From the NCBI RefSeq assembly GCF_900112415.1, contig NZ_FOLV01000015.1:41986-105985 (forward strand): DNA of 64,000 nt. Direction: 5' to 3'. The notes below the pieces were generated by a model. It was not told the DNA's origin. It saw nothing but the letters and a program-made list of their open reading frames with translations, and ran no database searches. The DNA is from Bacillus sp. 491mf. GTDB lineage: Bacteria > Bacillota > Bacilli > Bacillales > Bacillaceae_G. The translations under genes and the position numbers were made by a program. Positions within the stretch are counted from its first letter, which is position 1. Every line of letters starts with the position of its first letter. Positions 26,190 through 35,084 of the stretch are shown piece by piece.

Positions 26190-26420
26190 ACCGCCAAAAA
26201 AGAAGATAATCATAAAAACATGATTTCTCTTTTTTGTAGATAGCTCTTCATATATACACCGCTGTATATATGACAGTTCTGTTTCTATTTGAAAACAGCC
26301 CCAATGTATATGCTCAGAGGCACATATACATTTCGGCAACTTTTCCTTTCATCTACATTCACTGACAATCTCTGTGTCTCCTATAGAATACTCATAAAAG
26401 TTGCGACCTCTATCTCACGT
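26190..26420 (-). ncRNA. Lysine riboswitch (L-box) with terminator
   Basis: Minus-strand blocks match the class in order: GAGATAGAGGTCGCAACTTT with ATGAGTA, then GGAAAAGTTGCCGAA, GGGGCTG, ACTGTCAT and the closing GAGCTATCTAC that pairs with the first block (P1). A T-rich hairpin follows (AGAGAAATCATG / ATGATTATCTTC, ~26190-26235). Lysine binding should end transcription before lysC. Confidence 0.92.
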
Positions 26421-26602
26421 CATTAGGCGAGAGTAATTGGTTGTATGAAGTTATTGGTAACATTTGTTCCATAGTAATTAAAATGTTGAGAGAAATCAAG
26501 TAGGTTATAAATATTTTTAATTTTTAAAATATTATAAAGGGAATAAAAATGATATAAAATGTTAGATGTTACAATATTTAACATAGGAATGGAGGGGTGT
26601 GA

Positions 26603-27511
26603 ATGAAAGAACAAAATCCTATTTATGTACAAACAGAAATAGAAACTACAATGGGTGACCTTTGGGAATATACACAAGATCCAAAGATACATACTGAATG
26701 GGATGTACGGTTTACAGAAATATCGTATTTAGAGAAAAACGAAGGTGAACCACAGCGTTTTTTGTATAAAACAAAAATTGGTTTCGGATTAGAAATTGCG
26801 GGAGAAGGAGAATCAGTAGGAGAATTACGAAAAGAAGGCGGAGAACGCATTTCGTCATTGAAATTTTGGACGGATAGTAAACTTTCGCTAATTTCCATAG
26901 GGAGAGGCTACTGGAAGTATACACCGAATGAACAAAAAGTTCGTTTTGAAACGCAGTATGATTATGAAACGAGGTTTGGAGGTATAGGAAGAGTTATAGA
27001 TTTATACATGTTTCGTCCATTGTTAGGGTGGGCAACTGCTTGGAGTTTTGATGCCTTGAAATTGTGGTTAGAAAAAGGGTTTCATCCACGATTATTATTA
27101 AAAAGAGCTGTTACATATTATTTGATTTGTATTTTTCTATCTTTTGTATGGATTTATCAAGGGCTAGTTCCGAAAATTTTATTTACTCATCCAGAAGAGG
27201 TGCAGATGCTTTCTAATGCTATTGGTTCGGAAAGTTATAATCATTTGATAATTAAAATAATTGGATTTTTGGAGATTGTGTTTGGAGTGACCTGGTTGTT
27301 ACCGTTCCAAAAACAGAAATTATTTTTTCTTCATATTTTTATATTATTAATATTGACAGCTACGGCGGCACTTGCGAATATCACTAGTTTTATGCAGCCT
27401 TTTAATCCGATTACGTTAAATATCATATTAATTGGATTCTCAATAATTGGTTATATGAATAGTGATAACTTACCGCAAGCGAAGAATTGTAAGAGAAGTA
27501 GAAAGGAGTAG
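26603..27511 (+). CDS. SRPBCC domain plus DoxX-like membrane domain protein (YndG-like)
   Basis: A 302-residue fusion. Residues ~8-150 look like a START/polyketide-cyclase (SRPBCC) fold (VQTEIETTMGDLWEYTQDPK, FETQYDYETRFGGIGR). Residues ~165-290 hold four membrane helices of the DoxX-like type (ITFLE-like IIKIIGFLEIVFGVTWLLP). The next two genes encode a DUF4166 protein and a YndJ-like protein, so this equals the first gene of the B. subtilis yndG-yndH-yndJ cluster. Function unknown; membrane location likely. GGAGGGG precedes the start codon. Confidence 0.72.
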   Translation: MKEQNPIYVQTEIETTMGDLWEYTQDPKIHTEWDVRFTEISYLEKNEGEPQRFLYKTKIGFGLEIAGEGESVGELRKEGGERISSLKFWTDSKLSLISIGRGYWKYTPNEQKVRFETQYDYETRFGGIGRVIDLYMFRPLLGWATAWSFDALKLWLEKGFHPRLLLKRAVTYYLICIFLSFVWIYQGLVPKILFTHPEEVQMLSNAIGSESYNHLIIKIIGFLEIVFGVTWLLPFQKQKLFFLHIFILLILTATAALANITSFMQPFNPITLNIILIGFSIIGYMNSDNLPQAKNCKRSRKE

Positions 27512-27515
27512 AAAA

Positions 27516-28145
27516 TTGACTTCCATTTACGAAACATTATTAGGAGAATCCTATCAACAGTTACACCCAAAATTACAGCAACGGTATGCAATTACAGAAG
27601 GATATAGCTTTACAGGAGAAGGACGAATGGATGAAATTACTGAAGGTTCTGCTGCTGTTAGACTGTTTTTAAAAGTAGCAGCAAAATTCCGGATGTTCTT
27701 TTCCGAAAGAGGGACAGAAGTACCATTTATTATCCAAAATAAAGCTGAGAAGGACAAGAAAGGAAAGATATTTGTAAGATGGAATCGGATGTTTTTGTTT
27801 GGTGAAAAAAAGCGTTATTTTCATGCTGTCATGTATTTGAATGAGAAACAAAACGAAATTGTCGATTATTTTGGAGAACCTCATTTGCTTGTATCGACGC
27901 TCGCGTTTCACGTTGATGCAAAAGGAGCGATGCATATTTCATCTAAAAAACAATGGTTCTACTTATGGGGAATGAAGATTCCGTTGCCAAAGTTTTTATA
28001 TGGACAGGCAAAGATTATAGAAAGCTATGATGAGGAATTAGAGTGTTATCGGATATATGTACAAGTACAAAATCCATTATTAGGACCGCTTTTCTCCTAT
28101 AAAGGGACATTTAGAGAAGGGGATCTAAATTTATGCGAAATTTAA
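27516..28145 (+). CDS. yndH: DUF4166-family protein (YndH-like)
   Basis: A 209-residue soluble protein matching the DUF4166 family (TSIYETLLGESYQQLHPKLQ at the start; EIVDYFGE and QWFYLWGMKIPLPKFLYGQA later). No known activity. TTG 27516 is chosen since AAAGGAG lies 7 bases upstream. The upstream in-frame ATG at 27462 is inside the preceding gene and has no ribosome site. It starts 4 bp after the previous stop and overlaps the next gene by 13 bp, so it is part of a tight operon. Confidence 0.78.
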   Translation: MTSIYETLLGESYQQLHPKLQQRYAITEGYSFTGEGRMDEITEGSAAVRLFLKVAAKFRMFFSERGTEVPFIIQNKAEKDKKGKIFVRWNRMFLFGEKKRYFHAVMYLNEKQNEIVDYFGEPHLLVSTLAFHVDAKGAMHISSKKQWFYLWGMKIPLPKFLYGQAKIIESYDEELECYRIYVQVQNPLLGPLFSYKGTFREGDLNLCEI

Positions 28146-29761
28146 TAATTGGCTGCATCTGTTATGTTATTTTTCTTATATTAGAGTGGTCAAATATACA
28201 TCCTGTTGAAGCAATTATATTATTGTCTATTCTTGTTTTTATCCCGCTGGCGTTTTCGATTGTAGATAAGAAAAAAAGAGACGGAGAAGTACTATTTTGT
28301 TATCAGCTTGCAGTATTTTTTTATCCAGTTGCAGCAATAAGTGCAATGCTAGCTTTTGTAACAAACTATTATCTCTTTGCGATAATTTGGTTTATATATA
28401 CAGGTATTATCGCATTGTTTGGAGTAAGCCGATTATTAGAAAGAGGATGGAAACCGTTAGAAGAAACTGCCATTGATAGTGGATTTATATATTTATTTTT
28501 AGGTGGCTTTTGGTTCTTTGCCTCTGTAGCAAATATACAAATTATGCAGTTTAGTTCAGATATCGTCTTACTCACAGCAGCCCATTTTCATTATTCTGCT
28601 TTTTTACTTCCCTTGTTTGCAGGTTTGTTAGGGAGAAAGCAACAAAAGAAAAGTAAATTATATATGATCATTATGTTTATTATCATCATTTCTCCGATGA
28701 CAGTTGCAATTGGTATTACTTATTCGAGTATATTTGAATTTTTTGCGGTGCTATTTTATCTTCTTTCGCTTTATGTTTATGGGATTTTTGTATGGAAAAC
28801 AAAATTTACTTCTATGAGTGCAAAAGTTCTTCTTATTATCTCGTCTGGTACGCTTATGGTAACTATTCTTTTTTCGCTTCTCTACTCATATGGGAATTTT
28901 AAGGGAATGATGACCGTTACGATTGCGCAAATGGTTTGGATTCATGGAGTTGTGAATGGAGTGGGCGTAGCATTACCTGGCTGTATTGGCTGGATGATTG
29001 AAAAGACTGCGCCGACATATTGTTATTATGGGAAACCAATGAGTCGTATAAAAGGTAAGGGGAAAATTGGAGAGGATGTTTTAATAGAAAATAAGTTAAT
29101 AGAGAAGAACGAATATACAGGCCTTATAAATAACATGATAGATTTTGATAGTAAACAGTATAATACACCGAATGTATCACCACTTATAATTTATTTTTAT
29201 GAGAATACAAAAGATTATGAGTTAAAAGCAACTATTCACTGGTCACGCTGGTTTCGGCCATTTGCTTTTCTGTATGAAAAAATAAGCCGACATGTGCAAC
29301 AAATTCATTTAGGAATGGGAAATCGCTTAGAGCGAATGAAAGGAGAAATTGTTGCTATAAAAGATGAAAAAGACGGTAGAAATGACGTCAGAGCGTGGGT
29401 TCGGAAAAATGAACAGAATGAAACGATCTTTGTTGCACTTTACTCTCAGCATGAATATAAGAGTGAAACATACATGAATATTGCGTTGCCATTACCGTAT
29501 ATGAATATGACGGGAATTTTAAAACTACGTAATGATAAGAAACATCTTATCATTACGAGTAGATTAAGGAACAGTGCAAGAGGAGATGAGGGGATATATT
29601 TATATAGTCGCTTCTTTACAATTCGTTTGCCGCTCACAGAAACGTTTACGATAAGAGAGAATGATGTAACAACGTTAACTGCAAATCATCGAATGTGGCT
29701 CTTTGGAGCGAAGTTTCTAGAGATTGATTATGAGATAGAACAAAAAGAGAATATTGCATAA
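28133..29761 (+). CDS. yndJ: YndJ-like membrane protein
   Basis: A 542-residue protein with a membrane half (about nine helices in 1-290, e.g. FIYLFLGGFWFFASVAN and IHGVVNGVGVALPGCIGW). A soluble beta-rich half (300-540) has repeated IALPLPYMNMTGIL- and IRLPLTETFTIRE-like strands. Length and layout fit B. subtilis YndJ (546). No biochemical role is known. The start overlaps yndH. A terminator follows the stop. Confidence 0.8.
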   Translation: MRNLIIGCICYVIFLILEWSNIHPVEAIILLSILVFIPLAFSIVDKKKRDGEVLFCYQLAVFFYPVAAISAMLAFVTNYYLFAIIWFIYTGIIALFGVSRLLERGWKPLEETAIDSGFIYLFLGGFWFFASVANIQIMQFSSDIVLLTAAHFHYSAFLLPLFAGLLGRKQQKKSKLYMIIMFIIIISPMTVAIGITYSSIFEFFAVLFYLLSLYVYGIFVWKTKFTSMSAKVLLIISSGTLMVTILFSLLYSYGNFKGMMTVTIAQMVWIHGVVNGVGVALPGCIGWMIEKTAPTYCYYGKPMSRIKGKGKIGEDVLIENKLIEKNEYTGLINNMIDFDSKQYNTPNVSPLIIYFYENTKDYELKATIHWSRWFRPFAFLYEKISRHVQQIHLGMGNRLERMKGEIVAIKDEKDGRNDVRAWVRKNEQNETIFVALYSQHEYKSETYMNIALPLPYMNMTGILKLRNDKKHLIITSRLRNSARGDEGIYLYSRFFTIRLPLTETFTIRENDVTTLTANHRMWLFGAKFLEIDYEIEQKENIA

Positions 29762-29762
29762 C

Positions 29763-29801
29763 AAAAAATGAGTTTGGTATGATGCCAAGCTCATTTTTTA
29801 T
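29763..29801 (+). terminator. Terminator after yndJ
   Basis: AAAATGAGTTTGG / CCAAGCTCATTTTTT stem with TATGATG loop. Confidence 0.85.
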
Positions 29802-29814
29802 TAGGTGTTCTATA

Positions 29815-30000
29815 TAAATCTATTTTAAATTTTTGATATATAAGTCTCCGCTATGCAGAATACAGCATGACCGCTACTTGCTTTTTCTTTTTGTTTTAAA
29901 CATTGCATGTGGCAGGAAAAGGCACTGACCGTTTCTATGCGCGGCCAGATGCTCTCGTCCACAAAAAAAAGAAAGGGGTTTTTAACTTGTATATATAGTT
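29815..30000 (-). repeat. Dispersed repeat family R2, copy B
   Basis: Reverse-complement copy holding all blocks: AACCCCTTTC, GAGAGCATCTGGCCGCGCAT, ACGGTCAG, GCCACATGCAATG, TTTAAAACAAAAAG, AGTAGCGGTCATG, GCATAGCGGAGACTTATA. About 180 bp. It lies upstream of the BceAB-like genes. Confidence 0.75.
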
Positions 30001-30002
30001 AA

Positions 30003-30034
30003 TCTTAAGAATTCTTAAGAATTCTTAAGAATTT
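30003..30034 (+). promoter_or_regulatory. Tandem CTTAAGAATT units before ABC transporter
   Basis: The 10-bp unit CTTAAGAATT occurs three times in register (TCTTAAGAAT at 30003, 30013, 30023). The array is palindromic and lies about 70 bp before the ATPase start. One-turn spacing suggests an operator for an OmpR-type response regulator, but no such regulator is next to these genes. Confidence 0.4.
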
Positions 30035-30101
30035 ACCTACAAGAAACTTAAAAAATTTCTGAGAAGATACGAATAGATACTGAGAGATAGGGGATGAAGT
30101 T

Positions 30102-30869
30102 ATGAAAAGTGCTGTAGTAGAGGTAAATCAGGTAGAAAAAGTATATGGGAAGAGAAATGAAAACCACTCAAGGGTATTAAAAGGAATAACGTTATCGGTA
30201 AAAGAAGGCGAGTTTGTTGGGATCATGGGTCCATCGGGATCAGGGAAAACGACGTTGTTGAATGTGATTTCGACACTTGATCAAGCGACTAGTGGTACGG
30301 TGAAAATTGCTGGAACAGACATTGCAAATATGAAAGGAAATGTATTATCTGATTTTAGAGCGCAAAAGCTAGGATTTATTTTTCAAGATTTTAATCTTCT
30401 TGAAAACCTTTCAATTTATGAAAATATTGCATTGCCGTTGTCACTGCAAGGAGTGTCTTCAAAAGAAATTGCAGGAAAAGTACAAGAGGTAGCGATAAAA
30501 CTTGGGATAGAAGCAATTTTAGAGAAATACCCAACTGCAGTTTCTGGTGGTCAAAAGCAGCGTACAGCAGCAGCTCGTGCACTCGTACATAATCCAGCAA
30601 TTATTCTTGCAGATGAACCAACAGGAGCACTTGATAGTGAAAATGCGAAAAGCTTATTAGAAGCGATGCATGATTTACATGAAAATCATCACGTTAGCAT
30701 TATGATGGTAACGCATGATGTGTTTAGTGCAAGTTATTGTGAACGTATTTTATTTATCCAAGATGGATTGCTTTATAAGGAAATTCACCGTAATGGAAGT
30801 AGAGAAGCATTTTATCAAGATATTTTAAATGTGCTTGGAAAAATGAGTTCTTCCAAGGAAGCGATATAA
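30102..30869 (+). CDS. ABC transporter ATP-binding protein (BceA-like)
   Basis: A 255-residue MacB/BceA-type ATPase with Walker A GPSGSGKTT (~43), Q-loop FIFQDFNLLENLS (~92), signature VSGGQKQR (~148), Walker B IILADEPTGALDSEN (~168) and H-loop MMVTHD (~206). It is paired with a ten-helix FtsX-type permease 12 bp downstream. The pair has the layout of peptide-antibiotic detoxification systems (BceAB/PsdAB/YxdLM). These normally sit beside a two-component system; none is present here. Confidence 0.88.
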   Translation: MKSAVVEVNQVEKVYGKRNENHSRVLKGITLSVKEGEFVGIMGPSGSGKTTLLNVISTLDQATSGTVKIAGTDIANMKGNVLSDFRAQKLGFIFQDFNLLENLSIYENIALPLSLQGVSSKEIAGKVQEVAIKLGIEAILEKYPTAVSGGQKQRTAAARALVHNPAIILADEPTGALDSENAKSLLEAMHDLHENHHVSIMMVTHDVFSASYCERILFIQDGLLYKEIHRNGSREAFYQDILNVLGKMSSSKEAI

Positions 30870-30881
30870 GGAGATGAGGAC

Positions 30882-32747
30882 ATGTTACTGAAATTATCGA
30901 TACATAGTATACGAAAGATGATGAAAGATTATCTTGTTTTGTTAATTGGTCTTATCGTTAGTATAAGTGTTTTTTATATGTTTCAAACGATGGCTTTAAA
31001 TACTGAATTTACGAAAGGAAATAGTATTATTAGCAGCATTCGTATTGTCTTTGGGATTGGTTCTGTGTTACTTTCGTTCATTACCTTATTTTACATTCTT
31101 TATGCAAATTCATTTTTGCTTACACTGCGCCGAAAAGAATTAGGAATGTATATGATGCTTGGTGCAAAAAAGAAAAAGGTTGCACAGCTGCTTTTTATCG
31201 AAACAGTGGGGCTTGGAATGGTTGCTTTACTGATTGGAAATGTAGTAGGAATTGGATTAGCAAGTGTAGTAGGGAAGATTCTTATAAAAGGTATGGATGT
31301 ATCAGCGAAGGGATACGATGCGTTTTATTTTCCTGCTTTAATTGCAACGTTACTGTTCTTCTTTGTTCTTTTTGCAGTGACAGGGATGATTAATAGCATT
31401 CGTCTTCTGCGCAAAACAGAATTAGAGCTTATACGAGAAGATGAAACACAAGATGAGGTAGAAAAAAGTAAACTTCGTATTACTGTTTTTACGGTGCTTG
31501 GAATTTTGATGTTAGGCATTGGATATTACTCGATCATTCATGTGAATAAATTGCAGGAAATGGGACTTATAGTTGCAACAATTTGTACGACAATTGGAAC
31601 TTATTTTATATTTGGTTCATTATTGCCTTTATTTGTTACGATGTTAAAAAGAAATAAAAAAAGAAACGAAGCAGGACTTAATAGTTTTACCCTTGCACAG
31701 CTACGTTTTCGAATTAATAGTTTATCGAGAATATTAGGGACAGTTTCTATGTTGATTGCACTAGGTGCTGGTGCGATGACAGCTGGGATGGCGTTTCAAA
31801 AAAATGTTGGAATGACAACGGAATTTTCGCGAGTGTATGATGCGACGATTCATGATCCAAATGTAGAAGAGATAAAAGAATTAAAGCAAATGAATATTAT
31901 AGAAGAAAAGAAATATCCTTATAAAGAAAATAACGAAGCGGTTTACTTTTCACGTGACGATTTACTTAATCAGCCACCGCTTATTTCGGAGCACAGAAGT
32001 GCAAAGAAAAGTAAAGAGCCAATCCGTGTTCGCGTAAGTGAGGGACTTCCTGAACCAATATACACATCGCTTGAGAAGCCGGAAACGCAGCAATATCCCA
32101 GTATGCCTGGGCAATGGGAGGATGCACTCGTTCGTGAATTTCAAATTAGTTACAATCAATTTGGTGGAAAGCCGCTTCGCATCGCTGATAAAGAAAATTA
32201 TGAAAAAGTACAAGGAACAGTGCACTCACTCCTTTTAATTCGCGTTGATAATTTGCAAAAATATAAACCGATTCTTACAAAAATAGATCAACGACAAAAA
32301 GAAGTTGCACAAAAAAATATCGGGGAAGAAGTACCAATGCAAACGAAAATGACGACGTATCAGTATATGTATACTTTTATGAGCGGTACAATGTTTATGG
32401 GGTTTTTTCTAGGCGCTTCTTTTCTTGCGATGATGGCTAGTTCGCTTATGTTTAAAATTTTAACAGGAGCATCTAGAGATAAACGCCGCTATGCCATGCT
32501 TCGAAAAATTGGTGTTCGAAAAGGAGTGCTCTCTCGCAGCATCTATAAAGAAGTATTCTTCATCTTCTTATTTCCTGGGATTGTTGGAATTGCTCATGTA
32601 TTAGTTGGCATGAATCTATTTTCATTCATTTTACTTGATCCGTATGTGAAAATTTGGATGCCAATTAGTTTATTTGTCTTCATTTATCTTGCATATTACT
32701 GGATAACAGTACAATTGTATAAAGGTATGGTATTGCCGAAAGTATAA
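30882..32747 (+). CDS. ABC transporter permease, FtsX/BceB type
   Basis: A 621-residue permease. Two FtsX-like cores are visible: helices at ~15-170 with LRRKELGMYMMLGAKKKKVAQL, and at ~515-615 with ASRDKRRYAMLRKIGVRKGVLSRS. A large extracellular loop (~310-480) is the mark of the BceB group and binds the peptide-lipid target. It probably frees cell-wall lipid targets from bacitracin- or lantibiotic-type peptides with the upstream ATPase. AAGGAGATGAGGAC precedes the ATG. A terminator follows, then a shortened R2 repeat. Confidence 0.88.
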   Translation: MLLKLSIHSIRKMMKDYLVLLIGLIVSISVFYMFQTMALNTEFTKGNSIISSIRIVFGIGSVLLSFITLFYILYANSFLLTLRRKELGMYMMLGAKKKKVAQLLFIETVGLGMVALLIGNVVGIGLASVVGKILIKGMDVSAKGYDAFYFPALIATLLFFFVLFAVTGMINSIRLLRKTELELIREDETQDEVEKSKLRITVFTVLGILMLGIGYYSIIHVNKLQEMGLIVATICTTIGTYFIFGSLLPLFVTMLKRNKKRNEAGLNSFTLAQLRFRINSLSRILGTVSMLIALGAGAMTAGMAFQKNVGMTTEFSRVYDATIHDPNVEEIKELKQMNIIEEKKYPYKENNEAVYFSRDDLLNQPPLISEHRSAKKSKEPIRVRVSEGLPEPIYTSLEKPETQQYPSMPGQWEDALVREFQISYNQFGGKPLRIADKENYEKVQGTVHSLLLIRVDNLQKYKPILTKIDQRQKEVAQKNIGEEVPMQTKMTTYQYMYTFMSGTMFMGFFLGASFLAMMASSLMFKILTGASRDKRRYAMLRKIGVRKGVLSRSIYKEVFFIFLFPGIVGIAHVLVGMNLFSFILLDPYVKIWMPISLFVFIYLAYYWITVQLYKGMVLPKV

Positions 32748-32751
32748 TGCT

Positions 32752-32798
32752 GAGAGAAAGACCTTATGTACGATTGTGTATGTAAGGTCTTTCGTGCT
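32752..32798 (+). terminator. Terminator after BceB-like gene
   Basis: GAAAGACCTTA / TAAGGTCTTTC stem with a TGTACGATTGTGTATG loop. Confidence 0.75.
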
Positions 32799-32814
32799 TA
32801 TTGAAAGTGAACGT

Positions 32815-32915
32815 ATATAAATCTACTTTAATTTTTCGGCATATAAGTCGCTTCTATGCATGGCCAGATGCTCCCTCCCGCCTAAAAAGAAAGAGGGTTT
32901 TTATGTCGGTTTTTT
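32815..32915 (-). repeat. Dispersed repeat family R2, copy C (internally deleted)
   Basis: Both ends of the R2 family are present but the middle (~90 bp) is missing. In full copy D a direct repeat GCATAGAAG occurs twice, bounding the missing part. Copy C keeps a single GCATAGAAG joined to CGACTTATA. This fits loss by recombination between short direct repeats. Confidence 0.72.
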
Positions 32916-33091
32916 AATTTGTATTTCTCTAAAAATCTTGCAGTCAGAAGTTTTATAGAAAAATTGTAAATAAGTTTGAATAATCCTCACAAAATGTTCA
33001 CACATATCCGATATATTAAGAATCGAAATTATAGTCTTATAAGTTTCTATAAAGAAGGAAGGACGAGTAACATTTAGGGGGAAAACGAAAT

Positions 33092-34486
33092 ATGTTTGCA
33101 AAACAACAAACAGTAAATCATTCTACTGAAGATCATGAAGTTCGGGTAGACAGTTCAAAAGCACAATTTTTATATCGAGCTGTATGGCGCTGGCATTTTT
33201 ATGCTGGCATTATTTTTGCACCTTTTGTAATCTTATTAGCAATCACAGGTATTATCTATTTATTTAAACCGCAAATTGAAAATATTATATACAAAGATTA
33301 TTACTATGTACAGGCTACAAAGGAAAAGTTGACTGCTGAAGAGCAAATAGAAGCAGTCAAAAAAGCGTATCCCGGTGCTTCTGTTACAAAGTACAAGCCA
33401 TCTTTTGTGTCAAATCGTTCAGCAGAAGTGGGAATCGTAGATAAGAAAGTTCCGATGACGGTATTCGTAAATCCACATGATGGAAAGATTTTAGGGGATT
33501 TAAAGAAAGAAGAGAGATTTATGAGTCAAGTGGAGCGGATGCATGGCGAGCTTATGATTGGCAAGGCGGGAGATCGGATTGTAGAGATGGCTGCTTGCTG
33601 GGCCATGATTTTGTTGATTACCGGCTTATATTTGTGGTGGCCGCGTAATAAAAAATCAATTTTTGGTACATTGATTCCAAGGTTTTCTAAAGGAAAGAGG
33701 ACCATGCTAAGGGATTTACACTCTGTTCCGGCGTTTTGGTTTTCACTGTTCATTTCTCTATTTATACTGACAGGACTTCCTTGGTCTGGATTATGGGGGG
33801 ATTATATTAATAAAATCGCAACGGCGACAAAAACAGGATACCCGACGGGACTATGGGATGGTAATTTGCCGCAGTCTACTGTTCCATCTAAAGCGGTAGC
33901 GGATGTTCCTTGGGCAGCAGAAAAGTTACCAGTTCCAGAATCTAAGGAAAATAAAACAGCCCCTCTTATGGTGGCAGACATTATGAAAATAGCAGAAAAA
34001 AATCAATTAGAAGATGGATACGCAATTACATTCCCTAAAGGAGAAAAAGGGGTGTACACATTATCCGTTAAACCTGACAATCCAAAAGGGGAAGCAACGC
34101 TGCATATTGATCAGTACAGCGGAAAGGTATTAGCGAATTTACAATTTACAGATTATGGAATATTAGCTAAAGCAATTTCTATTGGGATTGCGCTGCATGA
34201 AGGGCGTTATTTCGGGTTAGTTAATCAACTATTGGATCTTGTAATTTGTCTTGTATTAATCGGAACTGTTGTAACAGGCTGCATGATGTGGTGGAAACGT
34301 AAGCCATCTGGTACGTTAGGTGCACCTTCTTTACCAAAGAACTTTAAATTAATGAAAGGAGCAGTAATACTTATTATCATGCTGGGGATTTTGTTCCCGC
34401 TAGTAGGTATTTCGTTGCTTGTGGCTTTGACGCTTGATTGGCTGGTAATAAAAAGAGTGCCAACTTTGAAAAAATGGTTTGGTTAA
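33092..34486 (+). CDS. PepSY-associated TM helix family protein
   Basis: A 464-residue membrane protein with an N-terminal WHFYAGIIFAPFVILLAITG helix (~31-53), an outer PepSY-like region (~75-150), two central helices (~165-185, ~210-230) and two to three C-terminal helices (~370-460). HFYAG, RDLHSVPAFW and ALHEGRYFG are the usual histidine-bearing marks of this family, thought to bind haem in membrane reductases. Relatives are often linked to iron or siderophore uptake. No iron genes are adjacent, so the role is inferred only. AGGGGG precedes the ATG. Confidence 0.82.
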   Translation: MFAKQQTVNHSTEDHEVRVDSSKAQFLYRAVWRWHFYAGIIFAPFVILLAITGIIYLFKPQIENIIYKDYYYVQATKEKLTAEEQIEAVKKAYPGASVTKYKPSFVSNRSAEVGIVDKKVPMTVFVNPHDGKILGDLKKEERFMSQVERMHGELMIGKAGDRIVEMAACWAMILLITGLYLWWPRNKKSIFGTLIPRFSKGKRTMLRDLHSVPAFWFSLFISLFILTGLPWSGLWGDYINKIATATKTGYPTGLWDGNLPQSTVPSKAVADVPWAAEKLPVPESKENKTAPLMVADIMKIAEKNQLEDGYAITFPKGEKGVYTLSVKPDNPKGEATLHIDQYSGKVLANLQFTDYGILAKAISIGIALHEGRYFGLVNQLLDLVICLVLIGTVVTGCMMWWKRKPSGTLGAPSLPKNFKLMKGAVILIIMLGILFPLVGISLLVALTLDWLVIKRVPTLKKWFG

Positions 34487-34503
34487 TGTAGATTACATGA
34501 TTG

Positions 34504-34659
34504 ATAAAGTGAAACTTTAATCAGTGGGGGTTTTCTTCATCCCCACTGATTATTAGTTGAACCAATCGGGCTTTTACGGGCAGTTTATCTCCCACCTAAC
34601 TTCTTTGTTTTCGCTGAATTTTGAGGTGGGAGTATTACTGCCCGTTAATGCGGGATAAA
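34504..34659 (-). repeat. bcr1 element, copy 3 (simple form, reversed)
   Basis: Reverse-orientation copy with ATAAA (TTTAT reversed) at 34504-34508 and 34655-34659 and no inner insert. The first copy has the same hairpin CAGTGGGGG / CCCCCACTG. It lies between the PepSY gene and a 43-codon gene. Confidence 0.88.
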
Positions 34660-34673
34660 GTAAGGAGAAAGAT

Positions 34674-34805
34674 ATGAAAAAGAAAATTTTTACATACACA
34701 GTAGTGAGTGTTTTAGTAATGCTTGGTGTATACCTGTATATAGACCACAATAAAACAAAAGAGACGAAATCAACATCGACGCCGCCTTGTCATATCGACA
34801 AGTAA
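34674..34805 (+). CDS. Small membrane-anchored protein, 43 residues
   Basis: Starts MKKKIFTYTVVSVLVMLGVY, a single hydrophobic anchor with a positive start, then a polar tail ending PPCHIDK with one Cys-His pair. TAAGGAGAAAGAT gives a good ribosome site. It is close to the PepSY gene but separated by bcr1, so it may once have been in the same operon. Function unknown; the short tail with Cys-His could touch a metal (inference only). Confidence 0.55.
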   Translation: MKKKIFTYTVVSVLVMLGVYLYIDHNKTKETKSTSTPPCHIDK

Positions 34806-34869
34806 TATATAAAGACTTTTAATATAAAGTACGATACATAGCATATATTTAAGTATAGAACTATAATTA

Positions 34870-34908
34870 TAATGCCCGTAAAGGTTAATCTTTTATGGGT
34901 ATTTTTTA
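34870..34908 (+). terminator. Hairpin with T-run after the 43-codon gene
   Basis: ATGCCCGTAAA / TTTATGGGTAT stem followed by TTTTTTAT. Confidence 0.65.
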
Positions 34909-35084
34909 TAAAATGGTTAGCTAAATAAAATGACTTTTTCCATGAGAGCCCTTTATAGATGTAAACCATCATTAATCACATAAGTATTGAGCATAAAAAA
35001 TATAATTTTAGGTTAGGATGAAGCCACCACTAATGGAAGCTTCAGTTTATTTGTATAAAGAAAAAGGAAAGTAAAAGGCCTTTC

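Noticed and set aside
26138-26224. 28-codon frame MIIFFFGGFF... as a leader peptide gene
   Set aside because: No ribosome site, and the frame overlaps the L-box terminator hairpin; kept only as a side note.
30003-30034. CTTAAGAATT array as an intrinsic terminator
   Set aside because: No G/C-rich stem or T-run; better read as an operator or simple repeat.
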